DNA of 64,000 bases from an uncultured Clostridia bacterium. Lineage in GTDB: Bacteria > Bacillota > Clostridia > Christensenellales > Aristaeellaceae. Of the stretch, positions 7,343 to 16,677 are shown in pieces. Positions within the stretch are counted from its first letter, which is position 1, and every line of letters starts with the position of its first letter. The stretch covers positions 1 through 64,000 of the forward strand of contig CAKTXH010000002.1 of assembly GCA_934630975.1 (NCBI GenBank). The letters run 5' to 3'. Made by a program: the position numbers and the translations under genes. The notes beneath the pieces are model-generated. The model searched no databases. It had not been told where the DNA came from and saw nothing but the letters and a program-made list of their open reading frames with translations.

Positions 7343-8494
7343 TTATCTCCTTTTAAACTGGCGAAGCATGCGATAAAGCGCCAGCATGTGCCGCGCCGCC
7401 TCGTCCATTTCGTCCATCGTGTTCATTGCGCCCAGGCTCACGCGAACCGTTCCGTCCGCCTGCGCCTGAGACAGCCCCATCGCGCGCAGCGTCGGGCTGA
7501 CCTTTTGCTTATGGGAAGCGCAGGCCGATCCCGTGGAAACCAACACGCCCTCGCCTTCCAACGCGTTTCGCATCACTTCGCCGCGCACACCGTCAAAGGA
7601 CAGGCTGAGGATGTGCGGCGCGCTGTCCGCATCTCCCGGTTTCGGGCCGTTGAGGCGGATGCCTTCCTCCTGCGAAAGCACCGCCCACAGGTGCGTTTTC
7701 ATCGCGCGCATCCGCTCCACGGCCTCTTTATCCGCCGCGAAGGTTTTCACGGCCTCGCCCAGCCCCAGAATGGCCGGGGAATTATACGTGCCGGAGCGCA
7801 GGCCCTTTTCCTGCCCGCCGCCCGTGATCTGCGGAATCAGCCGAATTCCCGGCCGCACCGCCAGCACGCCGATCCCCTTCGGGCCGTGAATCTTGTGTCC
7901 GCTCAGCGCGTACAAATCCACGCCCATGCGCTCCATGTGCATCGGCACGCGCATGAAGCCCTGTACGCCGTCCACGTGGATCCGCACGTTCGGATTCTTT
8001 CTGCGCGCCAGCTTGGCCAGCTCCTCCACCGGCTGAATCGCGCCGGTTTCGTTGCTCACCTGCATGCAGCTCACCAGCGCCGTATGCTCGTCGATCACCG
8101 TCTCGCAGGCGGCCAGATCGACCACGCCGCGCGCGTCAATCGGCAGCACGCGCACGGTATGCCCCATCTGTTCTACGCGGTGGATGGTTTCCGCCACCGC
8201 CGGGTGCTCAATCGCGCTGCAAACAAAATTCGCGCTCTGGCGCAGCGTCGCCGCCACGCCGAGAATCGCAAGATTGTCGCTTTCCGTGCCGCCGCCGGTG
8301 AAAATCACGCCGTTTTCCTGAATTCCAAGCTGCGCGGCAATCGCCCTGCGGCAATCGCGCATCGCCCGATCCACATCGACGGCGGGCTTGTACGCCGCGG
8401 AGGCGTTAAAATAGTTTTCGCGCATGCAGCGATCCATCGCGTCGATCACGCTGTCAAACGGGCGCGTCGTCGCGCTGTTATCCAAATAAATCAT
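7343..8494 (-). CDS. Cysteine desulfurase, NifS/IscS family, partner of ThiI
   Basis: 383 residues of a fold-type I PLP enzyme. The start MIYLDNSATTRP, the PLP-binding lysine in SGHKIHGPKG (about residue 200) and the active-site cysteine in STGSACASHKQ (about 323) are all present. It releases sulfur from cysteine as an enzyme persulfide. Immediately upstream of thiI it most likely supplies tRNA thiolation, while the separate SufS in this window serves Fe-S assembly. It belongs to the NifS class rather than the SufS class because of the extended loop carrying the cysteine. Confidence 0.92.
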   Translation of the reverse strand: MIYLDNSATTRPFDSVIDAMDRCMRENYFNASAAYKPAVDVDRAMRDCRRAIAAQLGIQENGVIFTGGGTESDNLAILGVAATLRQSANFVCSAIEHPAVAETIHRVEQMGHTVRVLPIDARGVVDLAACETVIDEHTALVSCMQVSNETGAIQPVEELAKLARRKNPNVRIHVDGVQGFMRVPMHMERMGVDLYALSGHKIHGPKGIGVLAVRPGIRLIPQITGGGQEKGLRSGTYNSPAILGLGEAVKTFAADKEAVERMRAMKTHLWAVLSQEEGIRLNGPKPGDADSAPHILSLSFDGVRGEVMRNALEGEGVLVSTGSACASHKQKVSPTLRAMGLSQAQADGTVRVSLGAMNTMDEMDEAARHMLALYRMLRQFKRR

Positions 8495-8547
8495 GGTTTC
8501 TCCCCTCGGAAAGAAAGCTCCGAACGCTCGCGCGCCGGAGAAATCGC

Positions 8548-9081
8548 TCAGCCCTGATAAACGCCGACGGGCAGATAGCGGCAGATCATTTCCACCATTT
8601 CCTCGCTCGGCTCGATGATGATCATGTGCTTTTTGCTTTCCTTGACATAATAGAAATAGAACAGGTTGCCGTCGCGGTTGGAAAACCAGTTCTTCTTTTC
8701 CACGTCCTTCATTGCCAGAAAGCGGCGGAAGCTGTCCCCGGCCACATGGCCGCAGGCGGAAACGTTCTTGACGTTCATGCTGCCCAATTCCTTGCGCTTG
8801 GCCTGACGATAAACCTTCGCAAAATCCAGCGAACCGTTGGTGAACGTGTATTCGTATTCCACCTTGAGGTTATCCTTGAGGAAAAACAGCAGCACGGCGC
8901 AGGCAGCCGCCATCAGCGCTGTGATGAGCGTCACCACGCTGAACTGCACCATCACCACTTGCAGCATCATCAGCGCATACGCGCCGAAGAGCACGACAAC
9001 CACCCAGCAGAGCGCATAGAGCACATTGGCCAGCCCTTTGGAATGTGGGCTGACAATGTCCTCCTTAAAATTATCCATCAT
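8548..9081 (-). CDS. Small membrane protein of unknown function (DUF6106-like)
   Basis: 177 residues. Two membrane segments (about 20-44 and 50-68) are followed by a soluble domain of about 105 residues containing a YEYTFTNGSLDFAKVYRQAKRKEL stretch split here by description, a single HVAGD motif and a C-terminal MIIIEPSEEMVEMICRYLP. The layout resembles a PH-like domain behind two helices. I recall similar Clostridia proteins listed as DUF6106, but this is from memory. It is transcribed alone from its own promoter, upstream of nifS-thiI, and diverges from the zinc-ribbon gene. Confidence 0.6.
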   Translation of the reverse strand: MMDNFKEDIVSPHSKGLANVLYALCWVVVVLFGAYALMMLQVVMVQFSVVTLITALMAAACAVLLFFLKDNLKVEYEYTFTNGSLDFAKVYRQAKRKELGSMNVKNVSACGHVAGDSFRRFLAMKDVEKKNWFSNRDGNLFYFYYVKESKKHMIIIEPSEEMVEMICRYLPVGVYQG

Positions 9082-9112
9082 AAACGCAAGACCTCCGAAT
9101 CTTTTGCTTTTT

Positions 9113-9142
9113 ATTATAGCACCAAACGCGCCGATACTTCAA
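9113..9142 (-). promoter_or_regulatory. Promoter for the DUF6106-like gene
   Basis: Minus-strand TATAAT (9113-9118) with TTGAAG (9137-9142) at an 18-nt spacer, 32 nt before the start codon and followed by a GGAGG ribosome site. Confidence 0.6.
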
Positions 9143-9270
9143 CCCCCACAAAGGAATCGTTTCCGCTTCGTGCGGAAAAAAGAGGATTTCCGCACACTGA
9201 CCGCGAATTAAAAATTGTTTAACCGTTTTTTCTGTTCTCAATCGAACCCATTTTCGGAGGTTTTGCATCA

Positions 9271-11268
9271 ATGAAATGCCCCAAATGCGGCGCATGGAAC
9301 GCAGCTTATCTGCCCAAATGTACCCAATGCGGCGCGCCGCTCCCGAAAGCCGAGGACGGCCCCGCCGCGTGGGAGGAATCCCTGCACAAGAAAAAACCGT
9401 CGCTCGAAGTGACGACGTTTGATGAAAAAGACGAATTAAACGCAGCCCAGCCAGACGCGCAGGCGGAAAACGCTGGCTTTGATCCGGAAGACCTTGACCG
9501 CGCGCAGCTGACCGACGAGCTGGAAGATTTGAAAAAGCGCCGGGAGGACGGCAAAAAACGCATCCGCCAGATGCGCCAGCAGGCCGACCACATCCGCCGC
9601 TCCCTTCAGGAGGCGCAGATTGTCCGCCCCATGCCCGAGGCCGACGACCTTTCCGCCGGATACAGCGGGGACAGCGCGGCCATCCGCCGCCGTCAGCAGC
9701 AAAAGCAGGCTGCCTACACCCAGTCGGAGACGGAGGATGCGCCGCCCGAGGATGAATACGGCTACTTCGGCAACCCCGCGCACGAGCACCCGCTGGCCTA
9801 TGACGACGACGACCCGCATGCGCCGATCTATTACGACGGCTACACGCCCGATCCCGGCGATCAGGGCGCGCTGACGGATGACGAATATATGCCCCGGCGT
9901 GTGCAGACGCGCCCGACTTACACGGAGCAGGATACGCGCAGCCCAGGCCAGCGCAGAAGAAGCCCGCTTCGCATCATTCTGACCATCCTGCTTCTGCTGC
10001 TCGGCTGCGGCGCGATGGGCGTGGGCGGCGTACTGATTGCGCGTCATTTCGTGCTCTCGCAGGGCATGCAGGTGCGCAACGACAACGAAACCCGCGTTGA
10101 ACTGACCGCCACCACTGTGGACGATCACCCCGCGCACACCATCACCATCTATGGCCGCGAAAACGCCACCGTCTACCTGCGGGAGATGCAGACCTCCTAC
10201 GTCATCGCCGACGGCAAGGTTTCCATCACCGTGCCGGATTATATGTGGTACGACACCGAATCTTCCACCTATGCGACGGCGGTGGAAACCGATACGATGG
10301 ATATTTCCATCACGCCCTACATCCGCTATTCGCAGGAGGGCGACCAGTACCAGCTCGACCCGATTGAATACACCATCGACGTGCCGCTCTCGCCGATTCG
10401 GCTTGTAAAGCCTGCGACGGTGCGCGCGGAGGTCGGCGTTTCGATCTACGAAGTGCAGATCAACGTGGAAAAAGGTTCCACCGTCATCATCGACGGCACG
10501 AACGTCTCCACTCTGATTCGCGAAACGGGCAACGTTTCCAAGAACGTGCAGGTTCTGCCCGTCGGCGATAACACGATTTCCATCTCCGTCAAGAGCAAAT
10601 ACTGCCGCGAAAACAAGATGGAAGTTACGCTCTACCGCGCCGAGCAGGAAATCCCGCTTGAGCTGGACGCCACCGTGCTCGTGGAATGGAACTACGAACC
10701 GATTTCCGCCGAGAAATACGCCGCCGCCACGGATGAGGAAAAAGCCGCCATGCATATTCCCTCCATCAGCGGCACGACGCTTCCCGGGGCGACCATCACC
10801 GTCGATTTCCCGCACCGCAATCTGGAAGTCGATCCGGCCACGGGGCGCTTCAGCTTCATCCCGCTGTTCTCCCAGCTGGGCAACAACGACGTGGTGATTC
10901 GCGCCTCCTACGAGGGCAGAGCCGACTCCGTGATCACCCACACCGTGTATTACATGCCCAACGCCGATATCTACACCCGCCGCGCATGGGATCTGGACGC
11001 GCAGTATACCGATCTGGTGAATTACATCACCATGCGCAAGGGCACGATCTACATGGGCACGGGCACGATCACCCGCATCGTCAGCACCACCCCGCAGATG
11101 GCCATCATGAACATCGGCACGGACAACTTTGAAAAGCTGGTCATGCTGGAAAACAGTTCCAAGACGACATGGACGGTCGGCACCAAATACCGCATTTACG
11201 GCGAGGCCTACGGCCTGTACGATACCATGCCGCGCCTGACCGTGCGATACACCTATCTGGTCGAATAA
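9271..11268 (+). CDS. Zinc-ribbon single-pass membrane protein with large extracellular part, function unknown
   Basis: 665 residues. An N-terminal zinc ribbon uses C3-x2-C6 and C17-x2-C20. Residues about 85-120 form a charged coiled coil, then about 110 residues are acidic and likely disordered. One membrane segment (about 232-258, very Leu/Gly-rich) separates this cytoplasmic part from about 400 extracellular residues rich in beta strands, with Thr/Val-rich repeats like Ig-type or bacterial adhesin folds (for example around residues 505-550, GTTLPGATITVDF). No catalytic motif is visible. The start has GGAGG 10 nt upstream. A cytoplasmic zinc ribbon linked to a beta-rich outer part occurs in several Firmicutes envelope proteins, so a role at the cell surface is plausible but not shown. 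Confidence 0.75.
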   Translation: MKCPKCGAWNAAYLPKCTQCGAPLPKAEDGPAAWEESLHKKKPSLEVTTFDEKDELNAAQPDAQAENAGFDPEDLDRAQLTDELEDLKKRREDGKKRIRQMRQQADHIRRSLQEAQIVRPMPEADDLSAGYSGDSAAIRRRQQQKQAAYTQSETEDAPPEDEYGYFGNPAHEHPLAYDDDDPHAPIYYDGYTPDPGDQGALTDDEYMPRRVQTRPTYTEQDTRSPGQRRRSPLRIILTILLLLLGCGAMGVGGVLIARHFVLSQGMQVRNDNETRVELTATTVDDHPAHTITIYGRENATVYLREMQTSYVIADGKVSITVPDYMWYDTESSTYATAVETDTMDISITPYIRYSQEGDQYQLDPIEYTIDVPLSPIRLVKPATVRAEVGVSIYEVQINVEKGSTVIIDGTNVSTLIRETGNVSKNVQVLPVGDNTISISVKSKYCRENKMEVTLYRAEQEIPLELDATVLVEWNYEPISAEKYAAATDEEKAAMHIPSISGTTLPGATITVDFPHRNLEVDPATGRFSFIPLFSQLGNNDVVIRASYEGRADSVITHTVYYMPNADIYTRRAWDLDAQYTDLVNYITMRKGTIYMGTGTITRIVSTTPQMAIMNIGTDNFEKLVMLENSSKTTWTVGTKYRIYGEAYGLYDTMPRLTVRYTYLVE

Positions 11269-11272
11269 AAAC

Positions 11273-11307
11273 AAATCCTCCTCTGGCAGCCGCCGGGGAG
11301 GATTTTT
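11273..11307. terminator. Bidirectional terminator between convergent genes
   Basis: A 9-bp perfect stem (11273-11281 with 11297-11305) ends in a T run on the plus strand and in AAA/TTT on the minus strand; it separates the zinc-ribbon gene from the M20 peptidase gene. Confidence 0.75.
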
Positions 11308-11309
11308 GC

Positions 11310-12458
11310 TTATTTGAACCAGTTCATCAATACGCTGGCCGCCGCTTTCATGCCCGCGCAGAGCGAGGAAGGCTCAATCCATTCCTCCCGCGTGTGCGCG
11401 CCGCCGCCGCGGTACATGCCGAAGCACGCCGACGGAACGCCCAGCGAAAGCGGAATGTTGCAATCCGTCGAGCCGATGCTGATGGGCTTTTTCCCGCCGC
11501 CGACATAGCGCTCCAGCGCGGCGCAGCATGCCGTTTCCAGCGCTTTTTGCGCCGCCAGATCGGAAGCCGCGCCGCACGGGCGTTCGCCAAGCAGCTTGAG
11601 CGTCACCTCCGCATCGGGCAGCGCGTTTTCCCGGAGGATGACGTTCAGCTTTTCCTTCATGGCGGCCAGACTCTTCGCGTCGCTCGAGCGGTATTCATAC
11701 AGCATTTCCGCATGCTGCGCGATGGCGTTGATCGACGTGCCGCCGGAAATCACCCCGACGTTGTACGTCGTCACGCTTCCCGGAGTGCGCAGCGGATGCT
11801 GGCGATACAGCGCGCAGGTCAGGCGGCTGAGCACTTCAATTGCGTTCCTCGCGCCGAAATCCGCAAAGCTGTGCCCGCCGCGCGTCTGCGCCGTGATTTG
11901 GTAGCGCGCAGAGCCGACCGCGCGGGCGCACACATGCGTCGATTGGTCGTCCAGCGAAAGAAACGCCTTGACGCGCGGCGCGAAATCGCGCATAATGGCT
12001 TTGCAGCCTTTGAGGTTGCCCAGCCCTTCCTCGCAGCTGTTGCAGACGAACAACACGCCGCAGTTCGGGCGAAAGCCGAGCCGATGCAGCCTGTCCATCA
12101 TAATCAGCATCCCCGCGACGTTGGCCGTGTCGTCCCCCACGCCGGGGCAATACAGCCGCCCGCCTTCCTCGCGCATCGGCATCGGTTCAAGATCGGGAAA
12201 CACCGTGTCGGTGTGCGCCATCACGACGACCATCTCTTCGCTTTGCTCCAATCCCCAGCCGCACCGCACGTTTTTTGCATCGTCGATTCCAGCCGGAAGA
12301 CCGCGTTCTTCCAGCCAATTTCTGATAAAGGCCGCGCGCCTCTCTTCCTGATGGCTCGGCGCGGGAATCCGGCACAGCGCTTTGATCAATTCAAGGGTTT
12401 CGCCCTGCGCCGCCTCGATTTCGCGCTCCAGCCCGGCGCTGAGCAGATGCATTTCCAT
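11310..12458 (-). CDS. M20 family metallopeptidase
   Basis: 382 residues from the ATG at 12456-12458, chosen for the AAAGGGGGAACG ribosome site. The di-zinc motifs of the M20 family are visible: MAHTDTVFPD (His about 80), GVGDDTANVAG with the bridging Asp, and CNSCEEGLGNL with the catalytic Glu. The dimerisation (lid) domain occupies the middle, with the GGHSFADFG motif. Members cleave di- or tripeptides or acylated amino acids; the substrate cannot be told. The start is divergent from the serine hydrolase gene, with only about 90 bp between them. Confidence 0.88.
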   Translation of the reverse strand: MEMHLLSAGLEREIEAAQGETLELIKALCRIPAPSHQEERRAAFIRNWLEERGLPAGIDDAKNVRCGWGLEQSEEMVVVMAHTDTVFPDLEPMPMREEGGRLYCPGVGDDTANVAGMLIMMDRLHRLGFRPNCGVLFVCNSCEEGLGNLKGCKAIMRDFAPRVKAFLSLDDQSTHVCARAVGSARYQITAQTRGGHSFADFGARNAIEVLSRLTCALYRQHPLRTPGSVTTYNVGVISGGTSINAIAQHAEMLYEYRSSDAKSLAAMKEKLNVILRENALPDAEVTLKLLGERPCGAASDLAAQKALETACCAALERYVGGGKKPISIGSTDCNIPLSLGVPSACFGMYRGGGAHTREEWIEPSSLCAGMKAAASVLMNWFK

Positions 12459-12547
12459 GCGCGTTCCCCCTTTTGCTTTTTCTGTTATGAATTCGGACAT
12501 GCGCCCCGTTTTTCCTGCCGAGGCGCGTCTTTTTCGGAGGCTCTTTC

Positions 12548-13771
12548 ATGGATGAACAACTCGAAGCCAACATGCGCTTTCTGTGCGACGAAAGCCGCAT
12601 GCTCACCGGCGTCACCGTCGCTTACGGCACGCCGATTCACAGCGAATGGGCGCAGTATGGCCGCGCGCAGGAATTGACGCTCGCGGAAAACGGTTTTCTG
12701 CCCGCCGTCCGCCCGCTCGATCCCGATACGATTTATGATCTCGCGTCGCTGACCAAGCTGTTTACCGCTGTCGTCACGCTGGCGCTCGTGGAAAGCGGTC
12801 GCCTGTCGCTGGATGAATTCGTCGGGCAGATCGACCCGCGCTTTACTCGCCTTCGAAATGTGACGGTGGGCGACGTGCTCGGCTTCCGCGTCAGCCTGCA
12901 AACGCCGGGCCGCGTGGATACCGCCCCGACGCGCGAAGAGGGGCTGAACCGCCTGTTCGCCATGACCGTCTGCCCCACGCCCGCCGTCCGCGTCTATTCG
13001 GATATGAACGCGATGGTGATCAAATACATCGTCGAGGCCAAGACCGGCCTGAGCCTGTTTGAAGCCATTCAAACGTGGATTCTCTCGCCTGCGGGCATGC
13101 CGGAGACCTTCGCGGCCGTGCCGGAGGCGCTGCGCGAACGCTGCGTCTGCTATAACTACGAGCATCGCATCGAGGGCGAACGCCGGATTCTGCGCACCGA
13201 TGTGCCCTGCGGTATGCCGCACGATCCGAAAGCCCTGCTTTTGAGCGACGGCGGACGCGATCTCTGCGGCCACGCGGGTCTGTTTTCCACCCGAAAGGAT
13301 ATGGTTCGCTTTGCGCAGGCGCTGCTTTCCGGCGAATTGCTCCGGCGCGAAACACTCTGCGAAATCGGCGTGAATCGAACGGGTTTTTCGCATGGCGACG
13401 GCACGTATCGTCAATATCTGGGCTATCTCTGCTTTGCCAAGCATCCGCTGCAACGGCTCAGCGAAGTGCCGCACTGGATGGGCGGACGCGCCATTGGTCT
13501 GAGCGGTTTCACAGGCAACCACCTCTCCATCGACCCGGACACGGGGCGCTTCGTGCTGTTCCTCGGCAACCGCTGTCACGGGCGCGTATCGCACATCGTC
13601 CCGCCGGAAGGGATGGATTTATCCGCCTACGGGCTTGACGCGCGCGGCGTCGGGCTGATCAAATGGGACGACGGGCGACTCGTCCCTTCTTCCGCAAAAT
13701 ACGTCTATTTCAAAGACGACATGCTGCATACGCCGATTGAAAGCCGCATGCGCGCGCTGGGGTGGCTGTAA
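12548..13771 (+). CDS. Serine hydrolase, beta-lactamase/esterase (class C-like) family
   Basis: 407 residues. The class C-type active site is visible: SLTK at residues 67-70 within DLASLTKLFTAVV, and a YSDMN element at 150-154 in the place of YxN. A KTG-like HMG/HSG element is expected near the C terminus (around HWMGGRAIGLSGFTG). There is no signal peptide, so it acts in the cytoplasm, which fits an esterase or D-amino-acid amidase better than a true beta-lactamase. A GGAGG ribosome site precedes the start. Confidence 0.85.
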   Translation: MDEQLEANMRFLCDESRMLTGVTVAYGTPIHSEWAQYGRAQELTLAENGFLPAVRPLDPDTIYDLASLTKLFTAVVTLALVESGRLSLDEFVGQIDPRFTRLRNVTVGDVLGFRVSLQTPGRVDTAPTREEGLNRLFAMTVCPTPAVRVYSDMNAMVIKYIVEAKTGLSLFEAIQTWILSPAGMPETFAAVPEALRERCVCYNYEHRIEGERRILRTDVPCGMPHDPKALLLSDGGRDLCGHAGLFSTRKDMVRFAQALLSGELLRRETLCEIGVNRTGFSHGDGTYRQYLGYLCFAKHPLQRLSEVPHWMGGRAIGLSGFTGNHLSIDPDTGRFVLFLGNRCHGRVSHIVPPEGMDLSAYGLDARGVGLIKWDDGRLVPSSAKYVYFKDDMLHTPIESRMRALGWL

Positions 13772-13781
13772 AATAAAGAAC

Positions 13782-13822
13782 GCCGCTTTTCTCCGTTTTT
13801 TTCGGAGAAAAGCGGCATTTTT
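13782..13822. terminator. Strong bidirectional terminator
   Basis: A perfect 14-bp stem (13782-13795 with 13803-13816) with a 7-T loop, flanked by A and T runs on both sides, between the convergent serine hydrolase gene and lysA. Confidence 0.9.
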
Positions 13823-13841
13823 ATATTCTGCTTGCCTTTAT

Positions 13842-15107
13842 TCAATCTTTGAAATTCAGCCCGGCAAAGTCGAGCGTCGCGAAATAATCGGCGGGCGTTT
13901 CGGCGCGGCGGATCATCTGCACGCTGCCATCCTCATGCAGGAGAAGCTCCGCACTGCGCAGCTTGCCGTTGTAATTATAGCCCATCGAGAAGCCGTGCGC
14001 GCCCGTATCGTGGATATAGAGCAAATCGCCCATGTCAATCTTCGGCAAACGGCGGTCGATGGCAAATTTATCGTTGTTTTCGCACAGGCTGCCCACCACG
14101 TCGTACACATGGTCGCAGGGCGCATCCTCCTTGCCCAGCACGGTGATATGGTGATACGCGCCATACATGGCCGGGCGCATCAGGTTGCAGGCGCACGCGT
14201 CCACGCCGATGTATTCCTTATACGTATGCTTTTCATGGCAGGCCGTCGTCACCAGCGCGCCGTTCGGCCCGAGCATGAAGCGGCCAAGCTCGGTAAAAAT
14301 CGCCACGTCTCCCATGCCGGCGGGCACAAGCACCTCTTCATACGCCTTGCGCACCCCTTCGCCAATGGCCGCGATATCGTTAGCGGGATCTTCCGGGCGA
14401 TACGGGATGCCCACGCCGCCGGAGAGGTTGATGAACGCGATATCCGCGCCGGTTTCGCGGTGCAGCTCCACCGCCGTGGTGAAAAGAATCTTCGCCAGCG
14501 TCGGATAGTAGGCGTTGGTCAGCGTGTTGGAAGCGAGGAACGCATGCAGGCCAAAGCGCTTTGCGCCTTTCTGCATCAAAACCCGATACGCCTGCGTGAG
14601 CTGCTCGCGCGTCATGCCGTATTTCGCATCTTTCGGCTGATCCATGATGTGATTGCCGATGGAGAATTCTCCGCCCGGGTTATAGCGGCAGCAGACCGTT
14701 TTCGGGACGCCGCAGGCCTGTTCCAGCGTGTCAATCAGCGTGAAATCATCCAGATTGATGATCGCGCCTTGACGATAGGCGCGCGCAAACTCGCGGCTCT
14801 GCGTCTCGTTGGAGGAGAACATGATCTCGTGCCCCGCGAAGCCGGACGCGCCGCTGAGCATCAGCTCCGTTTCCGAAGAGCAATCCACCCCGCATCCTTC
14901 TTCATGCAGAATTTTGAGGATGAACGGATTCGGCGTGGCCTTCACCGCGAAATACTCCTTAAAACCGGGATTCCACGCGAACGCCGCTTTCAGCGCGCGC
15001 GCGGTGCGGCGGATGCCCGCCTCGTCATAAATATGGAAAGGCGTCGGATAGGTCTTGACGATCTCCCGCGCCTGATCAAGCGTCAAAAACGGCTTTTTGC
15101 TGTTCAT
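13842..15107 (-). CDS. lysA: Diaminopimelate decarboxylase-type PLP enzyme
   Basis: 421 residues of a fold-type III PLP decarboxylase: TIM-barrel with the PLP lysine at K56 (YFAVKATPNP), the ECGxDCxS-type motif GCGVDCSSETEL, a substrate-loop region YNPGGEFSIGNHIM and the C-terminal HDTGAHGFSMGYNYNG motif. LysA converts meso-diaminopimelate to lysine. The same superfamily includes carboxynorspermidine and ornithine decarboxylases, but the motifs and length favour LysA. It is transcribed alone from a good promoter. Confidence 0.87.
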   Translation of the reverse strand: MNSKKPFLTLDQAREIVKTYPTPFHIYDEAGIRRTARALKAAFAWNPGFKEYFAVKATPNPFILKILHEEGCGVDCSSETELMLSGASGFAGHEIMFSSNETQSREFARAYRQGAIINLDDFTLIDTLEQACGVPKTVCCRYNPGGEFSIGNHIMDQPKDAKYGMTREQLTQAYRVLMQKGAKRFGLHAFLASNTLTNAYYPTLAKILFTTAVELHRETGADIAFINLSGGVGIPYRPEDPANDIAAIGEGVRKAYEEVLVPAGMGDVAIFTELGRFMLGPNGALVTTACHEKHTYKEYIGVDACACNLMRPAMYGAYHHITVLGKEDAPCDHVYDVVGSLCENNDKFAIDRRLPKIDMGDLLYIHDTGAHGFSMGYNYNGKLRSAELLLHEDGSVQMIRRAETPADYFATLDFAGLNFKD

Positions 15108-15153
15108 ACGATTCTCTTTCCCCGCGCATGGCGGCCTTTGGTCGGATGCGTTT

Positions 15154-15183
15154 ACTATACATGCATCCCCCGCCGGTTGTCAA
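15154..15183 (-). promoter_or_regulatory. Promoter for lysA
   Basis: Minus-strand TTGACA (15178-15183) and TATAGT (15154-15159), 18-nt spacer, about 46 bp before the start codon. I see no lysine riboswitch or T-box in the short leader. Confidence 0.75.
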
Positions 15184-15227
15184 GAGTCATTCGTAAAAAA
15201 TGATGGATCTGCATGGGTGAATATGTC

Positions 15228-15258
15228 AAAAAGAGGATATGCATCCGCGCATATCCTC
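15228..15258 (-). terminator. Terminator of the degV-tadA transcript
   Basis: A perfect 10-bp stem (15233-15242 with 15249-15258) followed on the minus strand by TTTTT (15228-15232), 13 nt after the tadA stop. Confidence 0.88.
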
Positions 15259-15270
15259 ATTCTTGCAGGT

Positions 15271-15720
15271 TCAACTCCGTTTTGAATCAAAAAACACATC
15301 CAGCGCCCGCCGACACGCCTCTTCCATCAGGCCGCCCGAGCAGGGCGTAACGCGGCCAAACGCCGCATCCTCCGGCAGGTTGTAAAGGCTGCCCGCGCAG
15401 CCGCAGCGCGGATCGTAAGCCCCGAAAAGAACCTCGTCCACATCGGCCATCACAATCGCGCCCGCGCACATTGGGCACGGCTCCAGCGTCACCACCAGCG
15501 TACAGCCCGTGAGCCTTCTCCGCCCCAGCGCTGCCGCCGCGCGGCGAAGCGCAAGCACTTCGGCGTGCGCCGTCGGGTCGCCGCTCGTCTCCCGCTCGTT
15601 TCTCGCCCGCGCGATGACGTTTCCTTCATAGAGGATCACCGCGCCGACCGGCACTTCGCCCGCAAGCTGCGCCTCTTTCGCCAGCAGCAGCGCCTCGCGC
15701 ATCGCATCCTGGCGGGTCAT
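15271..15720 (-). CDS. tadA: tRNA-specific adenosine deaminase TadA
   Basis: 149 residues, the usual length. Zinc is bound by H52 in AHAEV, with catalytic E54, and by C82 and C85 in PCPMC. It deaminates A34 of tRNA-Arg(ACG) to inosine. A conserved YNLPED-type segment and the C-terminal FFDSKR helix are present. Its ATG overlaps the stop of the upstream degV-like gene by four bases, so the two are coupled. Confidence 0.93.
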   Translation of the reverse strand: MTRQDAMREALLLAKEAQLAGEVPVGAVILYEGNVIARARNERETSGDPTAHAEVLALRRAAAALGRRRLTGCTLVVTLEPCPMCAGAIVMADVDEVLFGAYDPRCGCAGSLYNLPEDAAFGRVTPCSGGLMEEACRRALDVFFDSKRS

Positions 15721-16589
15721 CCGCGATCCCTTCCTCTAAAGAAGAGCGCAACCGTACCGGGGCCGGAGTGGCTGCCGATGACCGGCCCGACCGCACTGAG
15801 GATGATTCGCTGCGGATCACAGCCGAATTCCTTCACCAGCGTCTCCTTGACCACCATCGCGTCCTTTTCGCAGTCGCCGTGGCTGATGAAAACCATCTGG
15901 TCTTTATCCGCGCCCAGCTCGCCGAATTTCATCGCAATCGCGCGAAGCGCCTGCATGCGGCCACGAACCTTGCTTCTGGCAATCAGCCGCCCTTCGCTGT
16001 CCACGTGCAGCACGGGCTTGATTTTGAGCATTGTGCCAAAAAAAGCCGCCGACGGCGAACAGCGGCCGCCGCGCTTGAGGAAATGCAGATCATCCACCGT
16101 GAACCAATGCGCATAGCTCTGCAAATGCGCTCTGGTGTAGGCGGCGTTTTCTTCGATGGGCATGCCCGCGTCGCGGCGCGCAACCGCATCGTAGACCGCC
16201 ATGCCTTCGCCCGCGCTGGCTGCCAGCGTATCCACCAGCTCGATCACCGCGTCGGGGTATTCCTCATGCACCATATCCCGCGCCATGCACGCGGAAGCAT
16301 ACGTGCCGGAGAGCGCGGAGGAAAACAGCAGACCGAGCACCGCTTCCCCTTTTTCGGCATGCGCCTTAAACGCCTCGGCGAAATCGCCCGGCGAAACCTG
16401 CGACGTGGTGCACGTCTCTCCCGCGCGCAGACGATTGTAAAACGCGGAACAGCGCTGCGCGTCATCGAACGGCTGAACGCTTGTCACGCCGGATATGGTA
16501 TATGAAAGAGGAAGCACCTCGAAACGATCAAATTTTGCGGCCACCTCTGCGTTTAAATCAGAGCACGAATCCGTAAGAATGGTGTACAT
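15717..16589 (-). CDS. DegV family fatty-acid-binding protein
   Basis: 290 residues from the ATG at 16587-16589, which has a GAAAGGATC ribosome site; the frame upstream is not coding-like. The start MYTILTDSCSDL and the motifs TSQVSPGDF, SSALSGTY and FLKRGGRCSPSAAF are the DegV signature. DegV/FakB proteins bind a fatty acid and present it to FakA for phosphorylation. No fakA gene is nearby. It is the first gene of a two-gene transcript with tadA. Confidence 0.92.
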   Translation of the reverse strand: MYTILTDSCSDLNAEVAAKFDRFEVLPLSYTISGVTSVQPFDDAQRCSAFYNRLRAGETCTTSQVSPGDFAEAFKAHAEKGEAVLGLLFSSALSGTYASACMARDMVHEEYPDAVIELVDTLAASAGEGMAVYDAVARRDAGMPIEENAAYTRAHLQSYAHWFTVDDLHFLKRGGRCSPSAAFFGTMLKIKPVLHVDSEGRLIARSKVRGRMQALRAIAMKFGELGADKDQMVFISHGDCEKDAMVVKETLVKEFGCDPQRIILSAVGPVIGSHSGPGTVALFFRGRDRG

Positions 16590-16677
16590 ACTGATCCTTT
16601 CCCGGTTTGCATTGACCGATGTTTTTTCTTTGTTTTCTTTGTTCTTTTCGATTCGTTCGGCCGGTTTTCCTGCTTTT

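Noticed and set aside
5377..7356. A 659-codon open frame on the plus strand across spoIIIAA and thiI
   Set aside because: It is antisense to two well-recognised genes, is Arg/His-rich and has no family features; such frames are common opposite G+C-rich genes.
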